From contig CAMAXZ010000016.1 of the NCBI GenBank assembly GCA_945862325.1, forward strand, positions 1 to 64,000: a stretch of DNA of 64,000 bases. Direction: 5' to 3'. The position numbers and the translations under genes were made by a program. Each line of letters opens with the position of its first letter. Position 1 is the stretch's first letter. The notes below the pieces were generated by a model. That model was not told where the DNA came from, did not search any database, and saw only the letters and a program-made list of their open reading frames with translations. Shown here piece after piece: positions 46,018 to 54,290 of the stretch. The DNA comes from Klebsiella pneumoniae (GTDB lineage: Bacteria; Myxococcota_A; UBA796; SXON01).

Positions 46018-46865
46018 CACTTCTTGCCCCCGAGGAAGAACGAGGCGTTGGCCTGCAGGATGACGTTGTTCTTCATCTCCAGGGTCGTGCTGGAGATGGT
46101 CTCGATGTAGGACATGGACTTGCCCTCGACGCGGACCGCGAGGGTCTCGTTGAACGCGATACGCGCGCCGCCGCCGAAGACGGTGGTGGGGTGAGTCTGG
46201 TTCTGCGTGGCGATGGCCGCGGGGTCGTCTTGGGCCTGCAACGCCACGAGGTCGTCGCTGGTCTGGACGAAGCCGAGCCCGAAGTGCCCGTAGATGTCGA
46301 ACGCGATGATGCCTCGGCCGACGGCCGCCTTGCCGTAGATCGGCGCGTAGGCGATGCCCAGGCTGCCGGCGGTCGTCAGCTTCGAGATGTCGGGGGAGAC
46401 CTTGTTCTCTTCGAGGAGCTGCTTCGACAGCGGCTTCCAGTCGGGGTCCTCGACGCCGCCGGAGCCGAGGATCGGGGCGTACGAAAGCTGCGCCTCGACC
46501 GCGAGCACCTCGGTGAGGTGGTAGTCGGCGACGATGCCGATGATGTAGCGGTTGAGGAACGGGTCGTTCGTGACGAACCCGACCGACGGGCCGAACTCGA
46601 AGCGCCCGTTCTTGATGAAGGTCTTCGGCTGGATAGTCTTGACGATGCGGTCGGAGCGGCGCTTGGGGCCCGCGGCCTTCGCTTCGTCCTCGACCCGGCC
46701 GGACTTGACCGCGTCGCGCTCGGCGCGCACGGACTCTTCCTTCGGCGCCGCGGGATCGTCTTCGGTGTCGTCGCCCTCGTCCTGGGCCACGGCGAGGCCG
46801 AGGTCGATCGCGGGCTCGACCTCGGTGGCGAACGCGGCGGAGATGAGCATGGGGAACAGGGTCAT
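46017..46865 (-). CDS. Outer-membrane beta-barrel, GltA/GltB-like
   Basis: 282 residues. Signal peptide MTLFPMLISAAFA, then an acidic/basic linker (about 25-75). From FEFGPSVGFVTNDPFLNRYI on it alternates barrel strands: GIVADYHLTEVLAVEAQLSYAP, FDIYGHFGLGFVQTS, VFGGGARIAFNETLAVRVEG and the end NNVILQANASFFLGGKK. It is paralogous to the next gene upstream (FE.GPS.G.V.N..F). GltA and GltB are neighbouring barrels in M. xanthus; which one this is cannot be told. Confidence 0.75.
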   Translation of the reverse strand: MTLFPMLISAAFATEVEPAIDLGLAVAQDEGDDTEDDPAAPKEESVRAERDAVKSGRVEDEAKAAGPKRRSDRIVKTIQPKTFIKNGRFEFGPSVGFVTNDPFLNRYIIGIVADYHLTEVLAVEAQLSYAPILGSGGVEDPDWKPLSKQLLEENKVSPDISKLTTAGSLGIAYAPIYGKAAVGRGIIAFDIYGHFGLGFVQTSDDLVALQAQDDPAAIATQNQTHPTTVFGGGARIAFNETLAVRVEGKSMSYIETISSTTLEMKNNVILQANASFFLGGKK

Positions 46866-46878
46866 GGGATCTCCAGGC

Positions 46879-47769
46879 TCAGAAGCTGGTCTGGCGGGCC
46901 TTCATCTTCGGCACGAAGATGCTGACGCCGGCGGTGGTGAGGAACGGCGCGTACACGCGGCTCTCGAGCTCGACCGGGCGGCCGTTGATCTCGTTGCCGT
47001 AGTCGGGCTCGTCCGCCACGTAGATGGCGGAGCGCGCGTCGATCTTGAACGCGACGGACTGCGTGATGAAGAAGTTGAGGCCGATGCCGAGGGTGAAGGC
47101 GGGGTACGCCTCGACCGGCGGCTGCTCGTTGACGAGCACCGGGCTCACTTCCGGGTTGTTGGAGAACTCGGGGTTGTAGGTGGCGGTGTCCTTCGCCATG
47201 GTGAGGACGCCCACGCCCGCCGTGCCGTAGAGGTCGAAGTTGGCGACCGACTCACCCACGAGGTTGATCTTGCCGTAGACGGGCGTCCATCGCGCGGCGA
47301 AGAGCGCACCGAGTTGCAGACGATCGAGCGGCTGCTTGAAGTCGCCGGTGGCGCTGCTGTCGTGCGCGATGGCGACGAGCGTCTTCGTGAGACCCTTGAC
47401 GCCGCCGACGCCGGTGTTCGGCGCGTAGACGATCGCCCCTTCCGCCGCGAAGGTCTCGGAGAAGTGGTACGCGAGCACCGCGCCGCCGTACACGTTCGTC
47501 ACGAACGAGTTGTTCGGCACCATGCCGATCGACGGGGCCACCTCGAAGCGCTGCCCCTTCATGAAGAACTTGTTCTGGATGACGTTCTTGTCGGGGGCGC
47601 GGCCGTAGTGCACGTCCTGCGCGTCCTTGGCCGGGTGCGCGGCGTGCGCGGGCCCGCCGACGAGGGCGAGGGCCGCCACGAGGGCACCCATGGCGGACTG
47701 GACCAGACGCGCCCCGGCGGAGAGCGCCCCGGAGACGGGGGCGGCGTGCGGGACCGGCAGGTGGTTCAT
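46879..47769 (-). CDS. Outer-membrane beta-barrel, GltA/GltB-like (first gene of cluster)
   Basis: 296 residues. ATG 47769 with AAGGAG upstream; a longer reading frame to 47985 has no signal and runs into the neighbour's promoter region. A long signal region (ALSAGARLVQSAMGALVAALALVGGPAHA) precedes KFFMKGQRFEVAPSIGMVPNNSFVTNVYGGAVLAYHF-type barrel strands, and AFKIDARSAIYVADE, FLTTAGVSIFVP near the end. It heads the leftward operon of about 15 kb. Confidence 0.76.
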   Translation of the reverse strand: MNHLPVPHAAPVSGALSAGARLVQSAMGALVAALALVGGPAHAAHPAKDAQDVHYGRAPDKNVIQNKFFMKGQRFEVAPSIGMVPNNSFVTNVYGGAVLAYHFSETFAAEGAIVYAPNTGVGGVKGLTKTLVAIAHDSSATGDFKQPLDRLQLGALFAARWTPVYGKINLVGESVANFDLYGTAGVGVLTMAKDTATYNPEFSNNPEVSPVLVNEQPPVEAYPAFTLGIGLNFFITQSVAFKIDARSAIYVADEPDYGNEINGRPVELESRVYAPFLTTAGVSIFVPKMKARQTSF

Positions 47770-47935
47770 CAACGGCTCCTTCTTGGGGGCGACTTCGAGC
47801 AGGTAGGGGATGGCCGAGGACGTGCCTCGCGGCCGGGGACCATAGCACGGTTCTGGCGTCCGTGACCTGTCCGGAACCCGTCGCGCGCCCGCGCCGGAAG
47901 GCTGGCCGCGGCGCGGGCCGTTATGGTCGTGGGGC

Positions 47936-48466
47936 ATGTTCCCCATGTCGCTCCTGCTCGTATGCGTTTCGAAGGGTGCGGACACACATTCGCATGGCTC
48001 GGAGCCCGCCGCACCTCATTCTGAGGGCGCCGACGCCTCCCCCGAGGCCCCGGCGCGGGGGCATGGGCCCGATCGCGCCCCGGTGCTCGCGAATGTCGTA
48101 CCTCCACGGCTGCGAATTCCTGAGGCGACGGTGGAGCGCGACGAGGTCGTCCCGGTCACGATCGTCGCGCCGCCCGACGTGACGGTCGTGTTGGACGGCT
48201 GCAACCCGATCGAGCTCGAGCAACAGGTTCACGGGCGTTGGGTCGCCACGGCGCCTGTCGCTTGCGCCGGCGCGCCGCCGCCGACGACCATCACGCGCGA
48301 GTTGACGATCTCCTTGCCCCCGCCGGGCGCGGGGCGTTGGCGGGCGGTGGTCACGTGGGGCCACGGCTGCCAGGAGGGGCGGCCCCTCGCGTTCGCGAGC
48401 TGCGCCCACCTCGACGTGGTGCGCTCGGAGCCGTTCAACGTAGGGGTCAGCGCCACCGCACGTTGA
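47936..48466 (+). CDS. Putative secreted beta-sandwich protein
   Basis: 176 residues. A hydrophobic start (MFPMSLLLVCVSKG) may be a signal peptide; the lipobox-like LLVC has Val before Cys, which is unusual. A His/Ala/Pro-rich stretch (to about 45) is followed by an Ig-like region (RLRIPEATVERDEVVPVTIVAPP, VTVVLDGCNP, TRELTISLPPPGAGRWRAVV) with four cysteines. No family recognised. Divergent from the gliding operon (166 bp between) and overlapping the next gene's 3' end by 20 bp. Confidence 0.6.
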   Translation: MFPMSLLLVCVSKGADTHSHGSEPAAPHSEGADASPEAPARGHGPDRAPVLANVVPPRLRIPEATVERDEVVPVTIVAPPDVTVVLDGCNPIELEQQVHGRWVATAPVACAGAPPPTTITRELTISLPPPGAGRWRAVVTWGHGCQEGRPLAFASCAHLDVVRSEPFNVGVSATAR

Positions 48467-49322
48467 CGCCGATCCAACCCATGCCACCGCGGCGGTCGCG
48501 GGCGACCGCCCACAGGCGGGACGTGTCGCGCGCGGGGTCGGTGGGCGTCGTGTAGCGGCGGGCGGTCTCGGGCCACACCGCGGTGGACTGGTCGAACACG
48601 CCCTCTTCGGTGAACCAGGTGAAGTAGGGGGCTTCATCACGCTCTTCCGCCGGGCCGTCGTCTGGGACGTAGGTGTACGTCTCCACGGCGTCCTCCGCGA
48701 GGCGGACGTCGATGTCGTAGGTCTGTCCTCGATCGAGGGTCACCGTGGCGCCTTCGGCCAACGCGACGCCGTCGACGAGGAGGGCGCTGACGGTCGGGTT
48801 GTGATTGGGCGTGAGCGCCTCGCTGATGGGCATCCGTTTGAACGCGAGCTCGACGTCGTCCTCGGAGACCTCCTCTCCTTCGGCCAGCTCCGGGAACGCG
48901 CTGACGTTCACGAAGACCGTGAGGCCCTCGGCGCGCGCGCTCGGCTCGAGGGTGTCCAACGCATCGGCGGGGATGGTCCATGTCGGCGCGAGAAAGGGCT
49001 CGACGCCGAGCAGGCCCGCGTCGAGGAGGACCTGTTGCTCCTCCGCGTCGATGGCCCCGTCCGCGAAGATCGCCTCGATGGCCGCGCCGTCGAGCGCGCA
49101 GCCCTCGGATGGATCGCCCGTGAGGCATCCCACGTACACGACGATCCCCGGAGGGGCCTCGGGCGGCCCGACGACCAGCGACCGGAAGGTGACCGTGTCG
49201 CCCGGCCGCGGCTCGGCGGGGTCCGCCGCGATCGCCAGGACGCGCAAACGGTCGATGCGCCACGGCTCCGACACGAACGCGTCGTCGCACGCGATGAGGA
49301 GGAGGAAGAGAGTGGCGATCAC
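48447..49322 (-). CDS. Lipoprotein of the TonB operon
   Basis: 291 residues. GTG 49322 overlaps the receptor stop (GTGA). A short signal (MIATLFLLLIAC) gives Cys12. The mature part is beta-rich with bacterial-Ig-like features (RPGDTVTFRSLVVGPPEAPPG, GATVTLDRGQTYDIDVRLAED, RLWAVARDRRGGMGW). I do not recognise it. Coupling to the TonB receptor suggests a surface or periplasmic partner for substrate capture. Confidence 0.72.
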   Translation of the reverse strand: MIATLFLLLIACDDAFVSEPWRIDRLRVLAIAADPAEPRPGDTVTFRSLVVGPPEAPPGIVVYVGCLTGDPSEGCALDGAAIEAIFADGAIDAEEQQVLLDAGLLGVEPFLAPTWTIPADALDTLEPSARAEGLTVFVNVSAFPELAEGEEVSEDDVELAFKRMPISEALTPNHNPTVSALLVDGVALAEGATVTLDRGQTYDIDVRLAEDAVETYTYVPDDGPAEERDEAPYFTWFTEEGVFDQSTAVWPETARRYTTPTDPARDTSRLWAVARDRRGGMGWIGVNVRWR

Positions 49323-51931
49323 AGCTCGAACTTCGCCTCGAACCCCGGGCTGGGGATGAAGGGGAGGCCGCGCACGTACGTGCGCGCCGTGTAGTCGTAG
49401 TTGTACAGGACGAACTCTGGGTTCACGCCGCGGACCACGTTCAGGAAGTCGCAGTACACCGCGAGCTGCCACGCCTTGAACGTGAAGAGCTTGTCCACGC
49501 GCAGGCTCAGCGCGCCGTACTCGGGCAGGCGCTCGGAGTTCGGCGCGCCCGTCTGGAAGCCCTGGTATCCGTCCTGGTCGATGTCGTAGATGCCGAACTC
49601 GTACGGCGTCGTGGGGTTGCCGGTCACGTACTCGCCCTTCGCGGAGATCTCGAAGTCGTAGGGCAAGGAGTAGCCGGCGGTCGCGACGAGGATGTGTGTC
49701 TGGTCGTAGTCGAAGAGCACCCAATCGTCCTCGGACGAGTCGCGGCGTTCCGACCGTGACAGGGTGTAGCTCAACCACCCGAAGAAGTTCCCCACCTTTT
49801 CGTGGCGCACCATGAGCTCGAGCCCGAGCACGCGCCCTTCCCCCTCGTTCACGAAGAAAGGGTCGTCGAGCGACTGGAATTCGGGGTTGCCCACGATGAG
49901 CTGGTCGAGCGCCTTGTAGAAGCCTTCGAGCTCGACGCGCACCGCGGGTCCGATGGACTGTTCGAACCCGACGCTCGTGGACAGGCTCCGCTCCGGCCCG
50001 AGCTCGATGCCGCCGTCCGCGCGATAGCTCTGGAAGGACTGCGGGGGTTGGTGGTAGACGCCGACCGAACCCTTCACCATCGTGGCCGGCGTGATGCGCC
50101 ACTTCGTCGAGAATCGAGGATCCAGCGCGAAGAAGTCGAACTGTCCGGGGAAGTTCACGTAGTCGAGGCGCACGCCGGGGGCGACGAGGAGGGCGTCGGG
50201 GTCCTCGAGCGGACGCCACTCGGCGACGACGTAGGTGTCGGGGCCCCAGCCGGACTGCGTGTCGGCGAGCTCGAACGGATCGCGGTCGGCGATCGGGTCG
50301 GTCTCGGCGAAGTCGGACGGATCGAACGGCAGCTGGAAGGCGAAATCCGCCCAGCCCCCGAGGAAGTCGACGCCGGGGGTGAGCGTGAAGTGCTCGTTCG
50401 GCGTCCACGGCGCCTCGACGCGGACCTCGCCGACGAACTGCGACTGGACCACGCGCCATGTGTTGCCCAGGGTGAACGAAGCGTAGTCGTTGCCGAACGC
50501 GGCGCTCGCCGCGAACTCCCACTGGTCGGAGAGGGGGGTGCGGTAGGAGCCGATGACGCGATGGGAGTAGTTCGTCGTGCCCAGATCGCCCTGGCTGTCG
50601 GCGTCGGTGGACTGGGCGAAGCCGGGCGGGCTCGTGGCGGTGAGGATGTCCTCGAAGCCGAACACGAGCACCGACGCCCGCCGGTCGCCGCCGGGGTGCC
50701 AGCCCCACCGCACCTGGTAGTCGTACCAGCGCGGGGACACCGTGAAGCCGTCCTCCGCGAGGAAGAGCGGGAGGAACGCGTCGATGTACGAACGCCGCGC
50801 GGCGACGCCGACCACGTGCTGCTTCTTCTTGTCGACGGGGCCGATCGCGGCCACGCCGGCGTCCAGTACGTCGACGTTGGCGACGATCTTGAACCGGTCG
50901 GGGACGTCCGAGCGGGTGGTCACGTCGATGACGCCGCCGGTCGAGCGGCCGTAGCGAGGCCCGAAGCCGCCGGGGAGGTAGTCGACGGAGGCGACGAGGT
51001 CCGGGTTGATGACCGAGCTGAAACCACCGATATGGTAGATGTACGGGATCTTGATGCCGTCGACGTACACCCCGGAGTCCGAGGGGTTCGAGCCGCGGAT
51101 GATGAGCAGGCCGGAGCCGAACGGCGCGCGCGCCGCCCCGGGGAGGGTCTGGATGACGCGGATCGGGTCGCCGAAGGTGCCGGGGATGCGGCGGACTTCG
51201 TCCATCCGGATCGTGCGGCGCGAGACGTCGACCGTCTCGGGCTGGTACACGCCGACGATCCCCTGGTCCGCGTAGCGCTGATTGCGCAGCCAGAGCTTCG
51301 CCGTGGTGGCCTCACCCGCCACGACCTCGACGGCCTCGGCCACCGGGTCCCAACCGGGCTGCGCGCTGCGAATGGTGTAGGTGCCCGGCGGCACGCCGCG
51401 GAAGGCGAAGCGTCCCTGGTCGTCGGAGATCGCCTCGAGGCCGAGTGGCTCCACACGTACCGGGAAATTGGGCAACGGACGCCGGGTGCCCATCTCGACG
51501 AGCGCGCCGTCGAGGGTGATCGGCGCCTGCTCGTCCGTGGCGGAGGCCGCGGGGTCGGCCACGCTGGGGGCGGCCGGCTCCGGCGGCGGCGCCACCTCGA
51601 GCGTGAACCCATATTCGAACTCGATCACCACCGGCACCGGGCCGTTTGCGTCCATCGCCGGGGTGAACTGCATGCGGCGCGCCGCGTCGACGGCGGCCTC
51701 GTCGAAGCCGTGGCCGGCGGGCCGCACCACCTCGACGTTGCGCACGACGCCCGTCTCGTCGATCTCGATGGCGAGGAGGACGGCGCCTTGAACGCCCAGC
51801 GCCTTCGCCTCCTCAGGGTAGGGCGCCTCGACGGGCGCGAGCAACGCCGGACCCGCGACGAGCGGCGCCTCTTCCGCGGCGGCTTCTTCGGGGGCTTGCG
51901 CGAGGGCGAAGGTGGCGAGGAGGGTCAGCAT
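49319..51931 (-). CDS. TonB-dependent receptor with an N-terminal TonB-like domain
   Basis: 870 residues. Signal peptide (MLTLLATFALAQA). Residues about 35-115 resemble a TonB C-terminal domain (YPEEAKALGVQGAVLLAIEID, AAVDAARRMQFTPAMDANG). Next is a CarboxypepD_reg-like domain (about 135-220; FRGVPPGTYTIRSA), then the plug (RIPGTFGDPIRVIQTLPGAARAP, IIRGSNPSDSGVYVDGIKIP, FGPRYGRSTGGVIDV) and a beta-barrel. The last strands (VYCDFLNVVRGVNPEFVLYNYDY) are typical. It imports an unknown ligand across the outer membrane. Confidence 0.9.
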   Translation of the reverse strand: MLTLLATFALAQAPEEAAAEEAPLVAGPALLAPVEAPYPEEAKALGVQGAVLLAIEIDETGVVRNVEVVRPAGHGFDEAAVDAARRMQFTPAMDANGPVPVVIEFEYGFTLEVAPPPEPAAPSVADPAASATDEQAPITLDGALVEMGTRRPLPNFPVRVEPLGLEAISDDQGRFAFRGVPPGTYTIRSAQPGWDPVAEAVEVVAGEATTAKLWLRNQRYADQGIVGVYQPETVDVSRRTIRMDEVRRIPGTFGDPIRVIQTLPGAARAPFGSGLLIIRGSNPSDSGVYVDGIKIPYIYHIGGFSSVINPDLVASVDYLPGGFGPRYGRSTGGVIDVTTRSDVPDRFKIVANVDVLDAGVAAIGPVDKKKQHVVGVAARRSYIDAFLPLFLAEDGFTVSPRWYDYQVRWGWHPGGDRRASVLVFGFEDILTATSPPGFAQSTDADSQGDLGTTNYSHRVIGSYRTPLSDQWEFAASAAFGNDYASFTLGNTWRVVQSQFVGEVRVEAPWTPNEHFTLTPGVDFLGGWADFAFQLPFDPSDFAETDPIADRDPFELADTQSGWGPDTYVVAEWRPLEDPDALLVAPGVRLDYVNFPGQFDFFALDPRFSTKWRITPATMVKGSVGVYHQPPQSFQSYRADGGIELGPERSLSTSVGFEQSIGPAVRVELEGFYKALDQLIVGNPEFQSLDDPFFVNEGEGRVLGLELMVRHEKVGNFFGWLSYTLSRSERRDSSEDDWVLFDYDQTHILVATAGYSLPYDFEISAKGEYVTGNPTTPYEFGIYDIDQDGYQGFQTGAPNSERLPEYGALSLRVDKLFTFKAWQLAVYCDFLNVVRGVNPEFVLYNYDYTARTYVRGLPFIPSPGFEAKFEL

Positions 51932-51935
51932 GGGC

Positions 51936-52694
51936 TCACTGCATGCGAATGGTGCAGATCTTGCGGATGCCGGTGACGCCGATCGGCTGACCGTCCTGCT
52001 CCGCGGGCTTCCATTGGGACCGACGCCACGCGTCCGCGCACGCCGCGCCGGTGCCGTAGCCGAGGTCCTTCACGACGGTCACCTTCGCGACCTTGCCGGC
52101 CGCGTCGAGATCGAGCACCAGCTCGACGACGCCCTCCACCTTGGCCTCCTTCGCCTCGGCCGGCACGTCGAGGGCGGGGGGCTCCCACTTCAGCTTGGGC
52201 TGCACCGCGACGCTCGCGGCGGGGCGGGTCGTGTAGGGCCCCGTGGCCGCGTCCAGGTCGAGCCCCTTGCCGGTGGCCGCGACCGCCGTCGTGTTGCCGG
52301 CGCGAACGGCGAGGCCGGAGGTGCCGTTCGTAGCGAAGGAGTTTGCCGAGAGGCCTTGGACGCGTCGGAGGGGCTTCGGCTCCGGGGCCGCCGGGGCGGC
52401 GGGGGACGGATCCGGCGCGGTCTGCTCGATGGGGATCGGCGCCTTGTGCTTGGGCTTCGGCTTGGGCGGCTCCGGTTCGAGCGGCGCGGGCGGAGGCGGA
52501 GGGGGCGGGGCCGGCGGTTTGGGCTTCACGACCTGCACCTCGACCCACCGAGCCGCCTTCTCACCCAGCTCCGGGTTGACCGCAAAGGCCGCGGCGAACG
52601 CCACGTGCGCGACGACCGACACGACGACCGCCACGACGCCGACCGCGCGCGAGCCGCGCGACGGGGGCCGAAATGGCGAGAGGTCGGCGCTCAT
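51936..52694 (-). CDS. tonB: TonB energy-transducing protein
   Basis: 252 residues. ATG overlaps the exbD stop (ATGA). One membrane helix (VGVVAVVVSVVAHVAFAAAF), then a Pro/Lys/Glu-rich periplasmic stretch (KPKPPAPPPPPPP..EPEPPKPKPKHK) and a C-terminal TonB domain (KVEGVVELVLDLDAAGKVAKVTVVKDLGYG, CADAWRRSQWKPA). Cys in the last part (ICTIRMQ) could pair with CADAW. It powers the receptor encoded 4 bp downstream. Confidence 0.9.
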   Translation of the reverse strand: MSADLSPFRPPSRGSRAVGVVAVVVSVVAHVAFAAAFAVNPELGEKAARWVEVQVVKPKPPAPPPPPPPAPLEPEPPKPKPKHKAPIPIEQTAPDPSPAAPAAPEPKPLRRVQGLSANSFATNGTSGLAVRAGNTTAVAATGKGLDLDAATGPYTTRPAASVAVQPKLKWEPPALDVPAEAKEAKVEGVVELVLDLDAAGKVAKVTVVKDLGYGTGAACADAWRRSQWKPAEQDGQPIGVTGIRKICTIRMQ

Positions 52695-53116
52695 GGAGCC
52701 GCCGGCACCGCGTCGACGTTGATCGCGAACTTCGTCACGCCGACCTGCTTCACGAGGTCGATCACCTGGGTCACGTCGCCGTGTCGGGCGTTCTCGTCGC
52801 CGGCGATGAGGCACACGACGTCGGGGTCCTTCGCGTACGCCGTGGCGACCGCGGCGCGCAGCCCGTCTTTCGTGATCGCGTCGCCGTCGAGGAGGAGCTC
52901 GCCCGCGGGCCCGACGGTGATGCCGAGCGAGGTGGGCTCCTGCGCGTCGCCGGTCGCGGCGTCCGGCAGGTTCACCTTGATGGAGGGCGCCGTGATCAAG
53001 CGCGCGGTGACCATGAAGATGATCATCACGACGAGCACGATGTCGACGAACGGCACGATGTTGATCTCCACCATGGGGTCGTCGTCGCCGCCCCCGGAGA
53101 GCCGCCCGCCGGCCAC
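52691..53116 (-). CDS. exbD: ExbD/TolR-family biopolymer transport protein
   Basis: 141 residues, starting GTG 53116. The N-terminal sequence MVEINIVPFVDIVLVVMIIFMV contains the conserved membrane Asp that carries protons (the FVDIVLV context). A short periplasmic domain follows (IKVNLPDAATG, DVTQVIDLVKQVGVTKFAI). It is 1 bp after exbB. Confidence 0.93.
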   Translation of the reverse strand: MAGGRLSGGGDDDPMVEINIVPFVDIVLVVMIIFMVTARLITAPSIKVNLPDAATGDAQEPTSLGITVGPAGELLLDGDAITKDGLRAAVATAYAKDPDVVCLIAGDENARHGDVTQVIDLVKQVGVTKFAINVDAVPAAP

Positions 53117-53117
53117 G

Positions 53118-53747
53118 TCAGGCCGCCGCGTCGGCGCGAAGGCGGGACAGCACGAGGGCGCCGAGGCTGTCGATGCGCAGGGTGAGGGACTTCACGCTGC
53201 GCGTGAGCAGGTTGTAGAGGACGACCGCGGGAATGGCCACGAGCAAGCCCACCGCGGTAGCGACGAGGGCGTGGCTGATGCCGGCCATGACGGCCGTGGT
53301 GCTCTCTGCGTCCGCGGTCGCGAGGTCGCGGAACGCCTGCATGATCCCGAGGACCGTGCCGAACAGGCCGATGAACGGGGCCGTGGACGCCACCGTACCG
53401 ATGATGAGGAGACCACGTTCGAGGCGGAGCTTCTCGAAGGTCAGGGTGCCGGACATCGCGTCCATCGCGGCGTCGGGGCGTGACTCCGCGATGGACAGGC
53501 CGGCGAGGAGGATTCGGGGTTCAAGGCCGCGCATGTCGCGGAGCGCCGCCTGGAACGCGGAACGCTCGCCCCCCTGGAGGTACTTCGTGACCGCGGCCTC
53601 GAACGGGCCGGTCGGCGCGGAGTTCATCGCGATGTAGATCGCGCGCTCGATGGCGACCCCGACGCACAACACGCTGAGGGCGACGAGCAGCCAGAGGACC
53701 CAGCCGGCCCCCAGCATCGCGAAGTCGAGCATCTTCTGTTCGAGCAC
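53118..53747 (-). CDS. exbB: ExbB/TolQ-family proton channel
   Basis: 209 residues. GTG 53747 has TGGAG upstream. Three membrane helices: AMLGAGWVLWLLVALSVLCVGVA, the central APFIGLFGTVLGIMQAFRDL and SHALVATAVGLLVAIPAVVLYNL. These are the MotA/TolQ/ExbB signatures. First gene of the TonB operon. Confidence 0.94.
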   Translation of the reverse strand: MLEQKMLDFAMLGAGWVLWLLVALSVLCVGVAIERAIYIAMNSAPTGPFEAAVTKYLQGGERSAFQAALRDMRGLEPRILLAGLSIAESRPDAAMDAMSGTLTFEKLRLERGLLIIGTVASTAPFIGLFGTVLGIMQAFRDLATADAESTTAVMAGISHALVATAVGLLVAIPAVVLYNLLTRSVKSLTLRIDSLGALVLSRLRADAAA

Positions 53748-53812
53748 GGCGCTCCAGGGGAGAGGCCGCCGGCCATAACCCGCGCGCCGCGTGGGGCCGC
53801 GCGCGCGCGCGC

Positions 53813-54244
53813 TCAGCGGGGGCACCCCGGCGCGGCCGGTCGCTGCACGACGACGTTCGCCAGGGCGATGAACGCCGCCGCATCCTCGGGGGAAGCCGGA
53901 GGAAGCAGGGGTTCCCCGCACGCGTCCGTGAAGGTGACCGACGCGGGTTGGCCCACCTCGAAGACCGGGTGGAACCGGTCGTTGAGGAAAGTTGTGACAT
54001 CTGGGTCCGCGACGATGGCATCCAGCCGCCCCCCGGGGCGATCGACCACGCGCGCGATCGGAGAGGTCACGGCGTCCGCGGTGTCGCGCCACTGGACGTG
54101 GCGCGCATGCGAGGGGCTCGACGGTGCCGCGCGCGGTGGCTCGGGCGGATCGCTACAGGCGATGGCCGCGGCCGCCGTGGCGGCGAGGAGAGTGTGGAGG
54201 CGACGGGCGGATTTGAACCGCCGAATGATGGTTTTGCAAACCAT
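53813..54244 (-). CDS. Possible lipoprotein whose only ATG lies inside tRNA-Cys
   Basis: 143 residues if it starts at ATG 54244, within the anticodon arm of the tRNA-Cys gene on the same strand. The first residues (MVCKTIIRRFKSARR) are then the tRNA sequence read as codons, yet they give a basic n-region before LLAATAAAAIAC, a plausible lipoprotein signal. The mature part, VADPDVTTFLNDRFHPVFEV and SPEDAAAFIALANVVVQRP, looks like a genuine globular protein of thioredoxin-like (DUF255-like) taste, not recognised further. A non-ATG start beyond the tRNA is the alternative; no GTG or TTG fits. Confidence 0.45.
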   Translation of the reverse strand: MVCKTIIRRFKSARRLHTLLAATAAAAIACSDPPEPPRAAPSSPSHARHVQWRDTADAVTSPIARVVDRPGGRLDAIVADPDVTTFLNDRFHPVFEVGQPASVTFTDACGEPLLPPASPEDAAAFIALANVVVQRPAAPGCPR

Positions 54245-54271
54245 TGCCTTAGGCCACTTGGCTACGTCGCC
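54195..54271 (-). tRNA. tRNA-Cys (GCA)
   Basis: Read on the minus strand it starts GGCGACG at 54271. The acceptor stem pairs with CGTCGCC at 54205-54199, the D arm is GCC/GGC, the anticodon arm ATGGT/ACCAT holds loop TTGCAAA (anticodon GCA, Cys), and the T arm is GGCGG-TTCAAAT-CCGCC. U is the discriminator and CCA is encoded (54197-54195). It lies 19 bp after pbpC. Confidence 0.95.
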
Positions 54272-54290
54272 GACGAAGCGCCCTTCTATG

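Noticed and set aside
47770-47935. Strong promoter for the gliding operon
   Set aside because: TATGGT is a fair -10 on the minus strand, but no matching -35 is visible, so I did not call it.
52691-53747. ExbB/ExbD as the AglR/AglQ/AglS gliding motor
   Set aside because: There is only one ExbD, and the genes are coupled to tonB and a TonB receptor, so a nutrient-uptake TonB system is the simpler reading.
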